A program made the position numbers and the translations under genes. From NCBI GenBank assembly GCA_937949615.1, contig CALEDQ010000028.1, positions 62,001 through 126,000 of the forward strand: DNA of 64,000 nt, given 5' to 3'. Source of the DNA: an uncultured bacterium. GTDB taxonomy: Bacteria; Muiribacteriota; Ozemobacteria; Ozemobacterales; Ozemobacteraceae. Under the pieces are notes generated by a model. That model ran no database searches. It saw nothing but the letters and a program-made list of their open reading frames with translations, and was not told the DNA's origin. This document shows, piece after piece, positions 50,499-59,252 of the stretch; the first letter of the stretch is position 1; each line of letters begins with the position of its first letter.

Positions 50499-52925
50499 AT
50501 GTTACATTTTATGGCTGTCTGGTTATTTAAAGAGCGAAATCCGTCCGGGGCCCGGCGCGGGTTCATTCTCTACATCGTCATGGCCGTGCTGCTGGCTCTG
50601 GCGATCCTCGCTTTTGCCCTGAACAGCTTCAAACAGGGTACCGTAACCCAGCTGGCCCGCACGGTCGACCAGAATCGCCTGGCTCTTCTCGCTCAGTCGG
50701 CCAATGCCGAAGTCGTGGCCATGATTCGCAGTCAGGTGAACAGTGACAGCAGCAGCAGTATTTTTTCAAGATTCCGCTCGATTTTTCCTGAATCGACCCC
50801 GGCGGCAGCCATCAATTCTGATATTCCTCTCGTAGCCGACTTCGAACCACAACAGACCATGCAGATGGCTCAGTCAGCCGGCTATCCTTTGCGCATCAAA
50901 AGCCGCGCCTTTCTAAGAGTTTATCGCAAGGCAGAATACAGCTCGGTGTCTGCTTTCAATGGCTATCTCGATGTTTACTCTCAGGCATTCCGTGATGGCA
51001 GCGAAGATAACGTGATCGAGGCGCATCAGAGGCACGATGTCAGGCTGCTCGACGTGCGCCATAACCTCGACAGATACGCTCTTTTTGTGAAAAACTATTC
51101 ACCGGATTACAACAACACCTCGCGGCGTATAATCGTGCAGGGAATCAACCCGACCGGTGCTCACATTTCCAGAGTTTATCTCGGTAACGAAAACTATCCT
51201 GATTGCCGCGACAGTGAGAAGAATCTCTGGTTCGATCTGAGTTTCGCTGAGAACAAGGACCTTCCCGGGTTTGCCGAATTGTTTAACTTTTCGACGCTGC
51301 AGAAGTTTCCCGGTGGTTCGGGCGAGAGCAGTCTTCTGACCTTCAAGGAAACTCAATTTTCGAGCCTTTCCGGCATCACCGTCGATCAGTTTTATCGGGT
51401 TAAGGCGGTTATGCGTATTTACGAAGTGTTTGTCAACGACGCTGCCGATGGCTGTGCCGGCAAACGCCAGGATTTCAAGACCGGCGACGATCTGAAAAAG
51501 AAATGTACCGACTCGAAGAAGAATTCGAACAGCAACGCTGCCAGTTACCAGATCTGCGAAGATTTTGAAAAGAATGCCGCCGGGTTCGATTATTCCAAAT
51601 GTTCGGGTTTCAAAAAAATTCTTAACACCTGTATTGTCGAATGGAAATATCACCATGGCTACGTCGATGCCGCCGGTGTCTGGGATGTCGACGGCTACGA
51701 GCGGCCGAATCTGCCGAATCCGCGTCAGTGGGTGACGGCGCTTGCCTATAAGGGGCTTTCAGATCTTTCCGAAGAGTTTGACAAAAAAGGCCCGTTTTTC
51801 AATGCCTACCTCGATAAAAAAGGTGATGAGGCTTCTGACAGCACCTCTAAAACCTATAACCCCGAAAGAATGCGGATTGGGCGCATGCTGAAACTTTATG
51901 GATACGACAACAAGACTCCGGTTCTGGTTGAAGGGCCCGCATTTCTACGCTTTTTCAAAATTGCCTATCTCGACACCTTTACCAAACAGATTGATTTTTT
52001 CGATCAGAAGAAAGACGTAATTCCAGAACCGGTTCCGTTGGCCTTTCGCCGGCCTAAGCTGAAACCAAAAACCTTTCTCAATACCGAACTCGGCAATCAG
52101 CTCGCGGCCTCGCCTTATTTTTCCGACAAAATGATGATGAGTGGAGCGATCGACAATATTTCGGTAAATGCCCTGCTCGGCAAAAGCGTAACCTTCTATG
52201 ATGGCGAGCGCAAGCCAGTAACCATCAATCCGCTCACCACTCCGGCTCCGACCTTTCTGTATCCGGTGCAGAAGCCTTCGGCAACTCCGGCGCCGGCCCG
52301 CATGTTTGGCCGTCTTGTCGATTTCAAGACCGCAAGCTATAACTATCCCTCGCCGAAGGAATTTATCGAGAACCGGGTTTCTACAGTCGATGGCAAAAAA
52401 ATCATGTTTCTCGATGGCCTCATTTATATTGAAGCGGGCGATCTGGATATTTCCGACATCAGGCACTACAGCGGCAAAGGCATTATCTATCTTGGCAGCG
52501 GCGATTGCCTGATTGGTAATCTCGCCCGCTATCGCGATCAGCTTAAAACCAATGATTCTCTGCGTATTTATCTGCGTCAGGGGCAGTACCGCATCAAAGA
52601 CACCGCCGATGAAGTAACGATCGAAGCTTCTCTGGCCGCCTTTTTCAATCCGCACGGCTCGACCGACCCGAACCGAATCGGCACTCTGCTTGCCAACCGC
52701 AAAAAAAAGATTCTGATCAAGGGCAATCTGCTGCTTGACTACCTCTATGTGCAGGATACGAGCAATTCAGGTCTGGCAAAAGATGGAGTTCTGATCATCG
52801 AACATGACCCGTTACTTTATGAACCAGCCCTTGAAGTTGCCGGCAAAAAAATGGATCCGTATCATATCAGTATCGGGCCGGTAAAAACCTCATTCTCGAT
52901 AAATGCCGGAGGTAAGACATTCTAA
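50499..52925 (+). CDS. Large PilX/GspK-like pilin-anchored protein
   Basis: This 808-aa protein starts with a basic stretch and a single hydrophobic helix (about 19-41, RRGFILYIVMAVLLALAILA) of PilX/GspK type, followed by a long extracytoplasmic part. The middle holds eight Cys residues in CAGKRQDF, KKKCTDSKK, YQICEDF and YSKCSGF, which could form disulfides. Near the C-terminus KGIIYLGSGDCLIGN looks like right-handed beta-helix turns. No RBS is clear at 50499. It is the first gene of an operon with three further pilin-like proteins and overlaps the next by 1 nt. Confidence 0.7.
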   Translation: MLHFMAVWLFKERNPSGARRGFILYIVMAVLLALAILAFALNSFKQGTVTQLARTVDQNRLALLAQSANAEVVAMIRSQVNSDSSSSIFSRFRSIFPESTPAAAINSDIPLVADFEPQQTMQMAQSAGYPLRIKSRAFLRVYRKAEYSSVSAFNGYLDVYSQAFRDGSEDNVIEAHQRHDVRLLDVRHNLDRYALFVKNYSPDYNNTSRRIIVQGINPTGAHISRVYLGNENYPDCRDSEKNLWFDLSFAENKDLPGFAELFNFSTLQKFPGGSGESSLLTFKETQFSSLSGITVDQFYRVKAVMRIYEVFVNDAADGCAGKRQDFKTGDDLKKKCTDSKKNSNSNAASYQICEDFEKNAAGFDYSKCSGFKKILNTCIVEWKYHHGYVDAAGVWDVDGYERPNLPNPRQWVTALAYKGLSDLSEEFDKKGPFFNAYLDKKGDEASDSTSKTYNPERMRIGRMLKLYGYDNKTPVLVEGPAFLRFFKIAYLDTFTKQIDFFDQKKDVIPEPVPLAFRRPKLKPKTFLNTELGNQLAASPYFSDKMMMSGAIDNISVNALLGKSVTFYDGERKPVTINPLTTPAPTFLYPVQKPSATPAPARMFGRLVDFKTASYNYPSPKEFIENRVSTVDGKKIMFLDGLIYIEAGDLDISDIRHYSGKGIIYLGSGDCLIGNLARYRDQLKTNDSLRIYLRQGQYRIKDTADEVTIEASLAAFFNPHGSTDPNRIGTLLANRKKKILIKGNLLLDYLYVQDTSNSGLAKDGVLIIEHDPLLYEPALEVAGKKMDPYHISIGPVKTSFSINAGGKTF

Positions 52926-53224
52926 TGGATCAGGCCCGCTGGATGATAGTTCTGTCAGTAGTTGTCTGCATGAGCCTTACTCTTGGGCTTTTGAAGTTCT
53001 TTGCAGGAACAGCTCCGGTTGAAATTGTCCAGGATGAGTTGCCGGCAGCCTCCAGTGCTGAGCTGCCACCGACCCTGGTCATCGAAAAGGGAACTTCGAG
53101 TTCGCAGCCGCTCAGAGAAATCAGATTTCCCGAGCCGCCGGCGCATATTTTCTCGGTCGCAGGGCAGGCCGAGACCAATCGTGAAACCGAAGCCTTCGCC
53201 AATGAAGGGAAGATTCTGCCATGA
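52925..53224 (+). CDS. Small membrane-anchored protein in the pilin operon
   Basis: This 99-aa protein has an N-terminal membrane helix (about 6-25, WMIVLSVVVCMSLTLGLLKF) and a polar, Pro/Glu-rich tail. It overlaps the previous stop by 1 nt and the next start by 4 nt, so it belongs to the pilin operon. The short size recalls adaptor proteins of pilus or secretion machines; no family is recognised. Confidence 0.6.
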   Translation: MDQARWMIVLSVVVCMSLTLGLLKFFAGTAPVEIVQDELPAASSAELPPTLVIEKGTSSSQPLREIRFPEPPAHIFSVAGQAETNRETEAFANEGKILP

Positions 53225-53793
53225 ATTCACATAACGGATCTTTGGCTTCAATGCGCAGGGGTATGGGCTTCGTCGAAGTTCTGATTGCGGTTCTGGTCGT
53301 TTCAGCCTGCGCCGTACCGGTCATTTACATGGTCACTTCTTCGCGCACCGACACTTCCAAGGCAATTAATTATCTGCGGGCGGTCGAACTGGCCAATGAG
53401 GTCATCGAATGGTCGTCTGTGGCTGAATTTTCGCAGATCGAAGACAGTACTTTTTCGGCGTTCTGCGGGTCAATGGTTGAAGAATCAGGAGGCGGACTGA
53501 CGCCGGTTAAGGTTGCGGTAAGCGCTCCGTCGCACCCGGTCTGGAGCAAGGATGGTCTGATGGCCGGCGCTTTGCAGTATTCTGAACAGTACAACAATGC
53601 CTGGTTTTTCAGAGAGGTTGAAATCAGTGAGGTTAACGACAGTTATCTACAACCCGGCCTGCTCAAAAAGGTTACGGTGAGAGTTAAATGGAGCGAGGCG
53701 CACCGGCCCGCAAATATCAATCTTCCTGACGATCGCAGCCGCCAGGTCGAACTTTCGGTGCTGCTGTTGAACGACAAAAACCTCGTTTATTGA
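53221..53793 (+). CDS. Pseudopilin, PilV/GspI-like
   Basis: This 190-aa protein has a prepilin motif MGFVEVLIAVLVVSACAVPV after a 15-residue leader with Arg-Arg-Gly-Met; Phe is followed by VE, putting Glu near +4/+5. The rest is a globular domain of about 130 residues. It overlaps the previous gene by 4 nt. A PilV-like minor pilin is the best reading. Confidence 0.75.
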   Translation: MNSHNGSLASMRRGMGFVEVLIAVLVVSACAVPVIYMVTSSRTDTSKAINYLRAVELANEVIEWSSVAEFSQIEDSTFSAFCGSMVEESGGGLTPVKVAVSAPSHPVWSKDGLMAGALQYSEQYNNAWFFREVEISEVNDSYLQPGLLKKVTVRVKWSEAHRPANINLPDDRSRQVELSVLLLNDKNLVY

Positions 53794-53803
53794 TGGATGG
53801 CAA

Positions 53804-54511
53804 ATGCAAAAAAACGCGCAACATAATATGAGAAGGCTTATTTCAAGAGGCTTCACGCTGGTCGAAATTTCGATCAGTGTCGGTATCGCTCTTGTCGTTC
53901 TGTTGATGATTTATCGTTTTTTGTCAAACACCCGGCATCACTACATGTACGGCACGGTCAATCTGCAGAACCTGCAGGAAGCACGGCTGGCGGTCAACTA
54001 CCTGCGCCGCGACTTTTCCTGTGCCTGCCCGCGTATCGGTGACCCGGCTTCGACCGGCTATGTAAATCTGCAAAAAACCCGTAATCAGGTTTTTGTCTCG
54101 GCATCTTTTCCCGCTCTCGATGCCAGTCAGGGCGAACTGATCCAGATCGATGACCACGGTCTGCATTTTCATAAATTTGTTTTTGGCTCGCCTGATGTTG
54201 AACCGCGGGTCGAGCTGGTTCGCTACGACTTCGATCAGGCTGCGAAAACCCTGATGCGCTTTTCCGAAGACGGCAAAATTCAGAAATTTACCGGCTTTGA
54301 AGAGGTCGAATTCAAGGTTTATACACATCAGCTCAACCCCGGAGTGCCGATTTTATGGGTCAGAATGAAGGTTCATGAGGGCGAGAACATCTATGGCAAA
54401 GATTCAATCGGCAAGGCGCTTGAGTTGACAACCTCGATTTCAAGCCCGTTTCTCACCAGCTCGGTAAATAATAAATACTGGCGCTATGAAACTGGTCACA
54501 AAAAATTGTAG
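53804..54511 (+). CDS. Pseudopilin, PilW/GspJ-like
   Basis: This 235-aa protein has a clear prepilin motif RGFTLVEISISVGIALVVLL (Phe +1, Glu +5) and a C-terminal domain with LVRYDFDQAAKTLMRFSEDG typical of PilW/GspJ. The ATG at 53804 is behind GGATGG; an internal Met at 53828 (MRRLISRG) would also yield a good leader. It is the last gene of the pilin operon, 10 bp after the PilV-like gene. No assembly ATPase, platform protein or prepilin peptidase is found in the window. Confidence 0.85.
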   Translation: MQKNAQHNMRRLISRGFTLVEISISVGIALVVLLMIYRFLSNTRHHYMYGTVNLQNLQEARLAVNYLRRDFSCACPRIGDPASTGYVNLQKTRNQVFVSASFPALDASQGELIQIDDHGLHFHKFVFGSPDVEPRVELVRYDFDQAAKTLMRFSEDGKIQKFTGFEEVEFKVYTHQLNPGVPILWVRMKVHEGENIYGKDSIGKALELTTSISSPFLTSSVNNKYWRYETGHKKL

Positions 54512-54516
54512 AATGA

Positions 54517-54536
54517 ACTGCAACAAAATTTGCAGT
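54517..54536. promoter_or_regulatory. Small inverted repeat before the heptad protein gene
   Basis: ACTGCAA-6-TTGCAGT is a perfect 7-bp inverted repeat just after the pilin operon, with no T-run; it may be an operator or RNA stem. Confidence 0.3.
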
Positions 54537-54579
54537 CAGGTCGTAAGCTTTACAGAAGCAAGTTAATCAGGAGGAATTT

Positions 54580-55452
54580 ATGAAAAGACTGAATTCAATC
54601 ATTGTAGCCCTGTTGTGTTTTATGATGGTTTTTAACCCGGTAATTTTTGAAGCCGCTCTCTGGGCCCAGGATAACGTTGCTTCAGCAACTGAAGAAACCG
54701 CCAAGCCCGAAGAAATGAAAGCCTCGGAAAAGAGCGCTGATGAAGCCAGTCAGAAGACCGATGATGCATATCAGAAGCTTCTCAATACCAAAGAAGGCAA
54801 AACCAAATGGTACATGAGCAGCGGCACCAAGAATAAAATTCGCGAAGCCAATGCCAATCTTAGCGATGCCAAGGGCCAGGTCGGCGATGTTAAAGGCAGT
54901 CTCAAAGACACCAAAGGTGAACTCAAGGCCATCGGCGATACCATCAGCGGCGATGACAACACTTTCGACAAGATGACCAAGGTTGCCGCCGGCATTCAGA
55001 AAGCTCTTATCAAAACCGGTCAGCTGCTGCAGAAAATCGGTCAGCTCCTGAAAACCGTCGGCCAGGCCCTGCAGGCTATCGGTAAAGTTCTCTCTGCCAT
55101 CCCCTGGACATCAGCCATCGGTGCCGCTCTTGAAAAAGTCGGTGCGGTGCTGGTCAAAGTCGGTACTGCTCTCGACTATGTCGGTAAGGCAATTGAAAAG
55201 GTTGGCCAGACAGCTGCCAACTCCGACCTCAAGTTCGGCGACCTGCTCGGCACCATCTCTCAGGCCGCCAAAGACGGCTGGAAACAGGGCGAAGCTGATG
55301 CCAATGCCTACAGTCAGAAACTTGATGAAAACCTCAAACAGTCTGACACTTCTGAAAACATGGGCAGCGCCACTGAATCGAACGATTCTTCTGCCGGTAA
55401 TGAAGCTCCCGAAGTTGAAGACGCTTCGCAGGAAGGCGTAGTCGACAACTGA
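54580..55452 (+). CDS. Secreted protein with glycine-led heptad repeats
   Basis: This 290-aa protein has a signal peptide (about 1-29) and a very regular middle: residues 147-174 and 181-208 are eight heptads beginning with Gly (GQLLQKI, GQLLKTV, GQALQAI, GKVLSAI; GAALEKV, GAVLVKV, GTALDYV, GKAIEKV), split by PWTSAI. A looser series with KG every seven residues stands before (about 98-120). Such a Gly-phased amphipathic helix could lie on or in a membrane, or pack tightly with a partner. The ends are acidic and polar. AGGAGGAA precedes the ATG, and a terminator follows. I know no family match. Confidence 0.65.
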   Translation: MKRLNSIIVALLCFMMVFNPVIFEAALWAQDNVASATEETAKPEEMKASEKSADEASQKTDDAYQKLLNTKEGKTKWYMSSGTKNKIREANANLSDAKGQVGDVKGSLKDTKGELKAIGDTISGDDNTFDKMTKVAAGIQKALIKTGQLLQKIGQLLKTVGQALQAIGKVLSAIPWTSAIGAALEKVGAVLVKVGTALDYVGKAIEKVGQTAANSDLKFGDLLGTISQAAKDGWKQGEADANAYSQKLDENLKQSDTSENMGSATESNDSSAGNEAPEVEDASQEGVVDN

Positions 55453-55480
55453 TTTTAACGTTGTTTCTTGAAAGTATAAA

Positions 55481-55510
55481 AAGAGACCGGCCTGGTGCCG
55501 GTCTCTTTTT
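55481..55510 (+). terminator. Terminator of the heptad protein gene
   Basis: An 11-bp perfect stem (AAGAGACCGGC / GCCGGTCTCTT) with a 5-nt loop and T's after it. Confidence 0.9.
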
Positions 55511-55566
55511 GTATGGTTAAAAAAAAGGCGATTGCTTCCGATTAGACGGGTGCGGAGGAAATCGTT

Positions 55567-56106
55567 ATGATGAAAAAACTTCTGGCACCGGCTGCGGCCC
55601 TGCTTCTTGTTGTTACTTTTCTACCATATTCCTACAGTGGCGATCCCGGAATCACCGGTTCGATCGTCAGAGACCGTGAGCGCTATTACCACCGTCTCAA
55701 GGATATGCGGGCCAAAGACCCTCAGAACGCCGAACTCAGTTATCGCATCGCGAATCTTTACTACAGCCTGAAGATGGAAGACGAGGCGATCAAGGAATAC
55801 CGCCGGACTCTGAAGGTCAACCCTGAACACGAATATGCCAAATGGTTTCTCAGCAAAGTTCTTGTCAGCAAAGGCTATCTCGAAGAAGCCTTCTGGCTGG
55901 TTCGCGAGCTGATCGACAAACACCGCGAGAGCGCCGAACTATATTCTTCGGCCGGTGAAATTCTGGTGAAAATGGATCAGGCCGATGCTGCCCGCGAATA
56001 TTTCAATCGCTACGATGAGCTGAAATACGGCGAAAAAGACGGATCAAAACCGATCAAGACCAGTTCGCAGCCAACCACCGGCGACTGGAAAAAAATGTTC
56101 TACTGA
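55567..56106 (+). CDS. Secreted TPR protein
   Basis: This 179-aa protein has a signal peptide (MMKKLLAPAAALLLVVTFLP) and about three TPR units (NAELSYRIANLYYSLKMEDE, KVNPEHEYAKWFLSKVLVSK, ESAELYSSAGEILVKMDQAD). TPRs bind other proteins; no enzyme motif is present. CGGAGGAAATC precedes the ATG. It converges on the next minus-strand gene with a 7-nt overlap of the ends. Confidence 0.75.
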   Translation: MMKKLLAPAAALLLVVTFLPYSYSGDPGITGSIVRDRERYYHRLKDMRAKDPQNAELSYRIANLYYSLKMEDEAIKEYRRTLKVNPEHEYAKWFLSKVLVSKGYLEEAFWLVRELIDKHRESAELYSSAGEILVKMDQADAAREYFNRYDELKYGEKDGSKPIKTSSQPTTGDWKKMFY

Positions 56107-56594
56107 TCTGAAGGCCTGTTCAAAAGCTCGATACGCAGATTGCTCTCAGCGGTATATTCGATCTTGAGAGCCTGACTCGAGAACTTTTCGAGAAAATTGT
56201 TCAATTCAAGATCAGAACCAAAGTCTCTGTACACCGAGGCCAGCATTTGACTGGCCTCGGCGCTTCTTTTGCGCAGTCGGCTCTGTTCAAGAGTGAGCTC
56301 TATCTGACGTTTGCGCTCATTCAGTTCTGAAATCAGGCTGGTAAGCTTTTCAGAAACTTTCTGCTCGCCACTCAGCGAAATTGTCAGCATACTTTTTCGG
56401 TCTTCGGAAACATTGCCAGAGTCTGGCTGCTGCTGTAACTGGCGTTCAAGACCGGCCCGCGTCGCCATCGAGTCGGCCAGGCGGACTTTTGCGTCTTCGA
56501 TCGCCGAGTCGATCTGCCGGTGCAGATGCTTGAGGCGGTCTTCGTCTGACCGTCGCCATGGCCAGAAGCGCGAGAAAAAGTCTTTTAAACTCAT
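56100..56594 (-). CDS. Coiled-coil protein, unknown
   Basis: I take the ATG at 56594, which overlaps the upstream stop by 4 nt (ATGA); a longer frame from 56657 has no RBS and runs through the DUF3109 gene. The 164-aa product is a charged helix rich in Arg, Glu, Gln and Leu from about residue 20 to 130, typical of a coiled coil. It has no membrane segment or known motif. Confidence 0.6.
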   Translation of the reverse strand: MSLKDFFSRFWPWRRSDEDRLKHLHRQIDSAIEDAKVRLADSMATRAGLERQLQQQPDSGNVSEDRKSMLTISLSGEQKVSEKLTSLISELNERKRQIELTLEQSRLRKRSAEASQMLASVYRDFGSDLELNNFLEKFSSQALKIEYTAESNLRIELLNRPSDQ

Positions 56595-57169
56595 AAAATG
56601 CCGCCTTTCCGCATTTTTTCTTCTTTTTTGTAGGCTTCTCTGACTTCTTCGACCCATTCAGGGCCGAAAAGGCTGGCAAGAAGATCGGCAAAACTCAACA
56701 GCAGCGGCGGGGGATTGTCGATTGACCGGCAGAATTCGGGAATATGGCAGTTGATCAGCCAGCCAGTCGCGGTTTTCTTGATGATCAGCGGAAAAAGAGA
56801 ACACCACAGCGGTTTGACGTCGAGCAGCGGCAGACGGTTTTCGAGCGTGTAACGGTGCAGAGAACAGAGAATCACGCCGTTTTCATCAATGAAAGAAAGG
56901 GGACAGGGAGTGTTTTCGGCCACTTCGACAATATGCAGATTGCCTTTATAACGCTCGCTGATGCCGCCTTTCAATAATTGCAGATTTTGTCGCGACAGCA
57001 TTGGAGCAACTTTATCGAGATGATCCCTGATCGTTGCCTCTTCTTCTTCGCTGATTGGCGCACCAAGATCGCCGTATTTGCAGCAGCAGCCAAGACATGC
57101 TTCGAGATTACAGCCGAAGCGGGTCTGCCAGACTTCATCAGATATCAGTACATTGCCTATTTCCCGCAC
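56591..57169 (-). CDS. DUF3109-family Cys-rich protein
   Basis: This 192-aa protein starts at a GTG (57169) without a clear RBS. It has the Cys cluster of DUF3109: GCNLEACLGCCCKYGDLGAP, then TPCPLSFIDENGVILCSLHR, LWCSLFPLII and a final CHIPEFC. Related families are thought to bind zinc or Fe-S clusters, but the function is not known. It is coupled to the coiled-coil gene and faces the HEAT protein. Confidence 0.8.
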   Translation of the reverse strand: MREIGNVLISDEVWQTRFGCNLEACLGCCCKYGDLGAPISEEEEATIRDHLDKVAPMLSRQNLQLLKGGISERYKGNLHIVEVAENTPCPLSFIDENGVILCSLHRYTLENRLPLLDVKPLWCSLFPLIIKKTATGWLINCHIPEFCRSIDNPPPLLLSFADLLASLFGPEWVEEVREAYKKEEKMRKGGIL

Positions 57170-57193
57170 TGTTGTTTGACCACCTAAGAAAAT

Positions 57194-57224
57194 TTGCCAA
57201 TTAGTATTGTTAATATATTATACT
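57194..57224. promoter_or_regulatory. Divergent promoter region of DUF3109 and HEAT genes
   Basis: Plus: TTGCCA (57194-57199), 16 bp, TATTAT (57216-57221). Minus: TATAAT (57222-57217) overlaps it, with a weak -35. Both directions could fire from this 76-bp gap. Confidence 0.5.
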
Positions 57225-57246
57225 ATGAAGTCGATAAAGTAACGCG

Positions 57247-59190
57247 ATGACAAACATAGATTATGCACTGATTGTTGGGGTTGTGGTTCTGGTAGCAATT
57301 GTGGCTGTTCGTATTTTGGTCGGCCGCCGGCGCAAAGCAGAACAAATGCCTGCACCCGAAATCAAGGTGCCAAAAACGGCTGTTACCAGTGAGCGGGTTG
57401 CCTCAGAATCAGCTCCGATAAAGCCTGTTAAAACTGCCGAAGTTGATGCTGCCGCTACCGCTGCCGTTTCAGCCGCTACTGCTTTCAGTAAAACGTCCGC
57501 AGAAGAGAAGTCTGATGCTGCCGAAGCCAGCGCATCCCCTCGTGAACGCCCGGTCGAAAAAAAGCCGTCGCCGCAGTATGAAGAGATAACCGATCCGCTG
57601 GTTCTGATTAAAACATTTTCAGCTCCAGTCGAAAAACGCATTGAAGCTATTATCGAAGCCGGTAAGAAGAAATTTATCGAGGCGGTTCCGGCGCTGATCG
57701 AGGCGCTTTATGAACCAGACCAGAGCATATCGCTTGCTGCCACTGAAAGCCTGGGTCTGATCGGTGACCCGCGTGCCATCGAACCCCTGCTTGAAGTTTC
57801 GCGGCGCAGTGATGCAGCCTTGATCCGGGCAATTGGCCAGGAGAACGAAAAACAGCCGAAGGCCGAAGCCGAAAAGCCCCAGGAAGAGGAAATTAACGCT
57901 AACCCCTATAAATTCAAAGAAATGGTCGTTTTCAAGATCGATCAGCTTCCGGTCGAGTATTTTCAGCCTGATGGCACGCCGTTGCCGCGCAAGGAACTCG
58001 TTGTCAGAGGCCTGAAAGATAACAGTCAGCAGATGCGCCAGATGGCTGCCAAGGCCGCAATCGGCCTCGACAGCGAAGATGTCGTCGAACCGCTGATCGA
58101 AGCGCTCGCGAATCCTTTTGAGGTCGAGTCGGTGCGTTTTATGGCGGCTGAAGCTCTCGGCGGCATGCAGAACGATAAATCGGTCGAATCATTGCTCAAA
58201 GCACTGAAAGACGAAAATGTTGCGGTCAGATACTCGGCGGCCGCCGCCTTGAGCGGTCGAAAAGACGAGCGGGTTCTCGCTGCTCTCATCGAAGCAATCG
58301 ATGATCCTGACCGTTTTGTCAAGGCTTCTGTCGCCTACGCCCTTGGCACGACGCTCGAACCCGACGCCCTTAAAGCACTTTTCAGATGCCTTACCGATGA
58401 AAATGACGTGGTCAGATTTTCGGCAGCCAAGGCTATTGCCGCTTTCCCTTACGACGAAGTTTTTGCCCAGCTTGAAACTTTTTCTGCCCGGACGGATCGC
58501 GAGGCTAAACTGGTCAGGGTTGAAGTTCTCGGGCAGCTGAAAGACGAGCGTTCGGTCAATGCTTTAAAGAGTTTTCTGAATGATTCCGATTCTGAAGTCA
58601 GCTACAAGGCCTCTCTGGCTCTGATGGGCAATGAGAACCTCGACGTTCTCGAAGAGCTTATCGCTGCTTCACGAAGACTCGACGACGAACTTAAACTGCT
58701 GGCAAGTCGCAATGCCCAGCTCGGAAACCCCAGGACAAGAACTTCAGAACCGTCTGCACCCGAAAAAGTGTCGACCGGGCAGGTCAAAAAGCTTGAAGAA
58801 ATCGGCGCTTTGCCGCCAAATCTCGAAAAATTGCGCCGCAGTCTTCTCGATGCCAGTCCCAATATCAGAGGCAGTGCCGCTAATACCCTTGGCGATTTTC
58901 AGCAGCCTGAGGCGGTTGCCCTGCTTGCTGCCGCTGCCCGCGATGAAAATGAGTTCGTCAGAGCCTCGGCGGTCAATTCGCTTGGTCGTATCGGGGCGGC
59001 CGAAGCCCTTGATTTTGTTATTGCTTACGAAAAAGACGCTTCTGAAGAGGTCAGATATGCAGTGGTCAAGGCCCTTTCTTCGAGCAACAGCGAAATTGCC
59101 AGAGAATGCCTCGGCCGTATTGCGAAAAATGACCGCTCGAAGAACGTGAAGAGAGCCGCCCGCCTGGCTCTTGAAAAATTGAACGCCTGA
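57247..59190 (+). CDS. Membrane-anchored HEAT-repeat protein
   Basis: This 647-aa protein begins with one membrane helix (about 5-27, YALIVGVVVLVAIVAVRILV) and a disordered Ala/Glu/Lys-rich linker (about 30-110). From about 115 to the end it has HEAT repeats (PBS-lyase type) with periodic pairs such as AVPALIEALYEPDQSISLAA, VVEPLIEALANPFEVESVRF and VRYSAAAALSGRKDERVLAA. These form a curved protein-binding surface. Gene position says nothing about the partner. Confidence 0.85.
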   Translation: MTNIDYALIVGVVVLVAIVAVRILVGRRRKAEQMPAPEIKVPKTAVTSERVASESAPIKPVKTAEVDAAATAAVSAATAFSKTSAEEKSDAAEASASPRERPVEKKPSPQYEEITDPLVLIKTFSAPVEKRIEAIIEAGKKKFIEAVPALIEALYEPDQSISLAATESLGLIGDPRAIEPLLEVSRRSDAALIRAIGQENEKQPKAEAEKPQEEEINANPYKFKEMVVFKIDQLPVEYFQPDGTPLPRKELVVRGLKDNSQQMRQMAAKAAIGLDSEDVVEPLIEALANPFEVESVRFMAAEALGGMQNDKSVESLLKALKDENVAVRYSAAAALSGRKDERVLAALIEAIDDPDRFVKASVAYALGTTLEPDALKALFRCLTDENDVVRFSAAKAIAAFPYDEVFAQLETFSARTDREAKLVRVEVLGQLKDERSVNALKSFLNDSDSEVSYKASLALMGNENLDVLEELIAASRRLDDELKLLASRNAQLGNPRTRTSEPSAPEKVSTGQVKKLEEIGALPPNLEKLRRSLLDASPNIRGSAANTLGDFQQPEAVALLAAAARDENEFVRASAVNSLGRIGAAEALDFVIAYEKDASEEVRYAVVKALSSSNSEIARECLGRIAKNDRSKNVKRAARLALEKLNA

Positions 59191-59252
59191 AGCATCTTGC
59201 GCTTTTTATTCTTTAATGGAATACTGATAGAAACAATCCCCGGAGGGGCACC

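Noticed and set aside
51945..52655. A 236-aa open frame on the minus strand
   Set aside because: It is the mirror of the PilX-like gene, without signal or motif.
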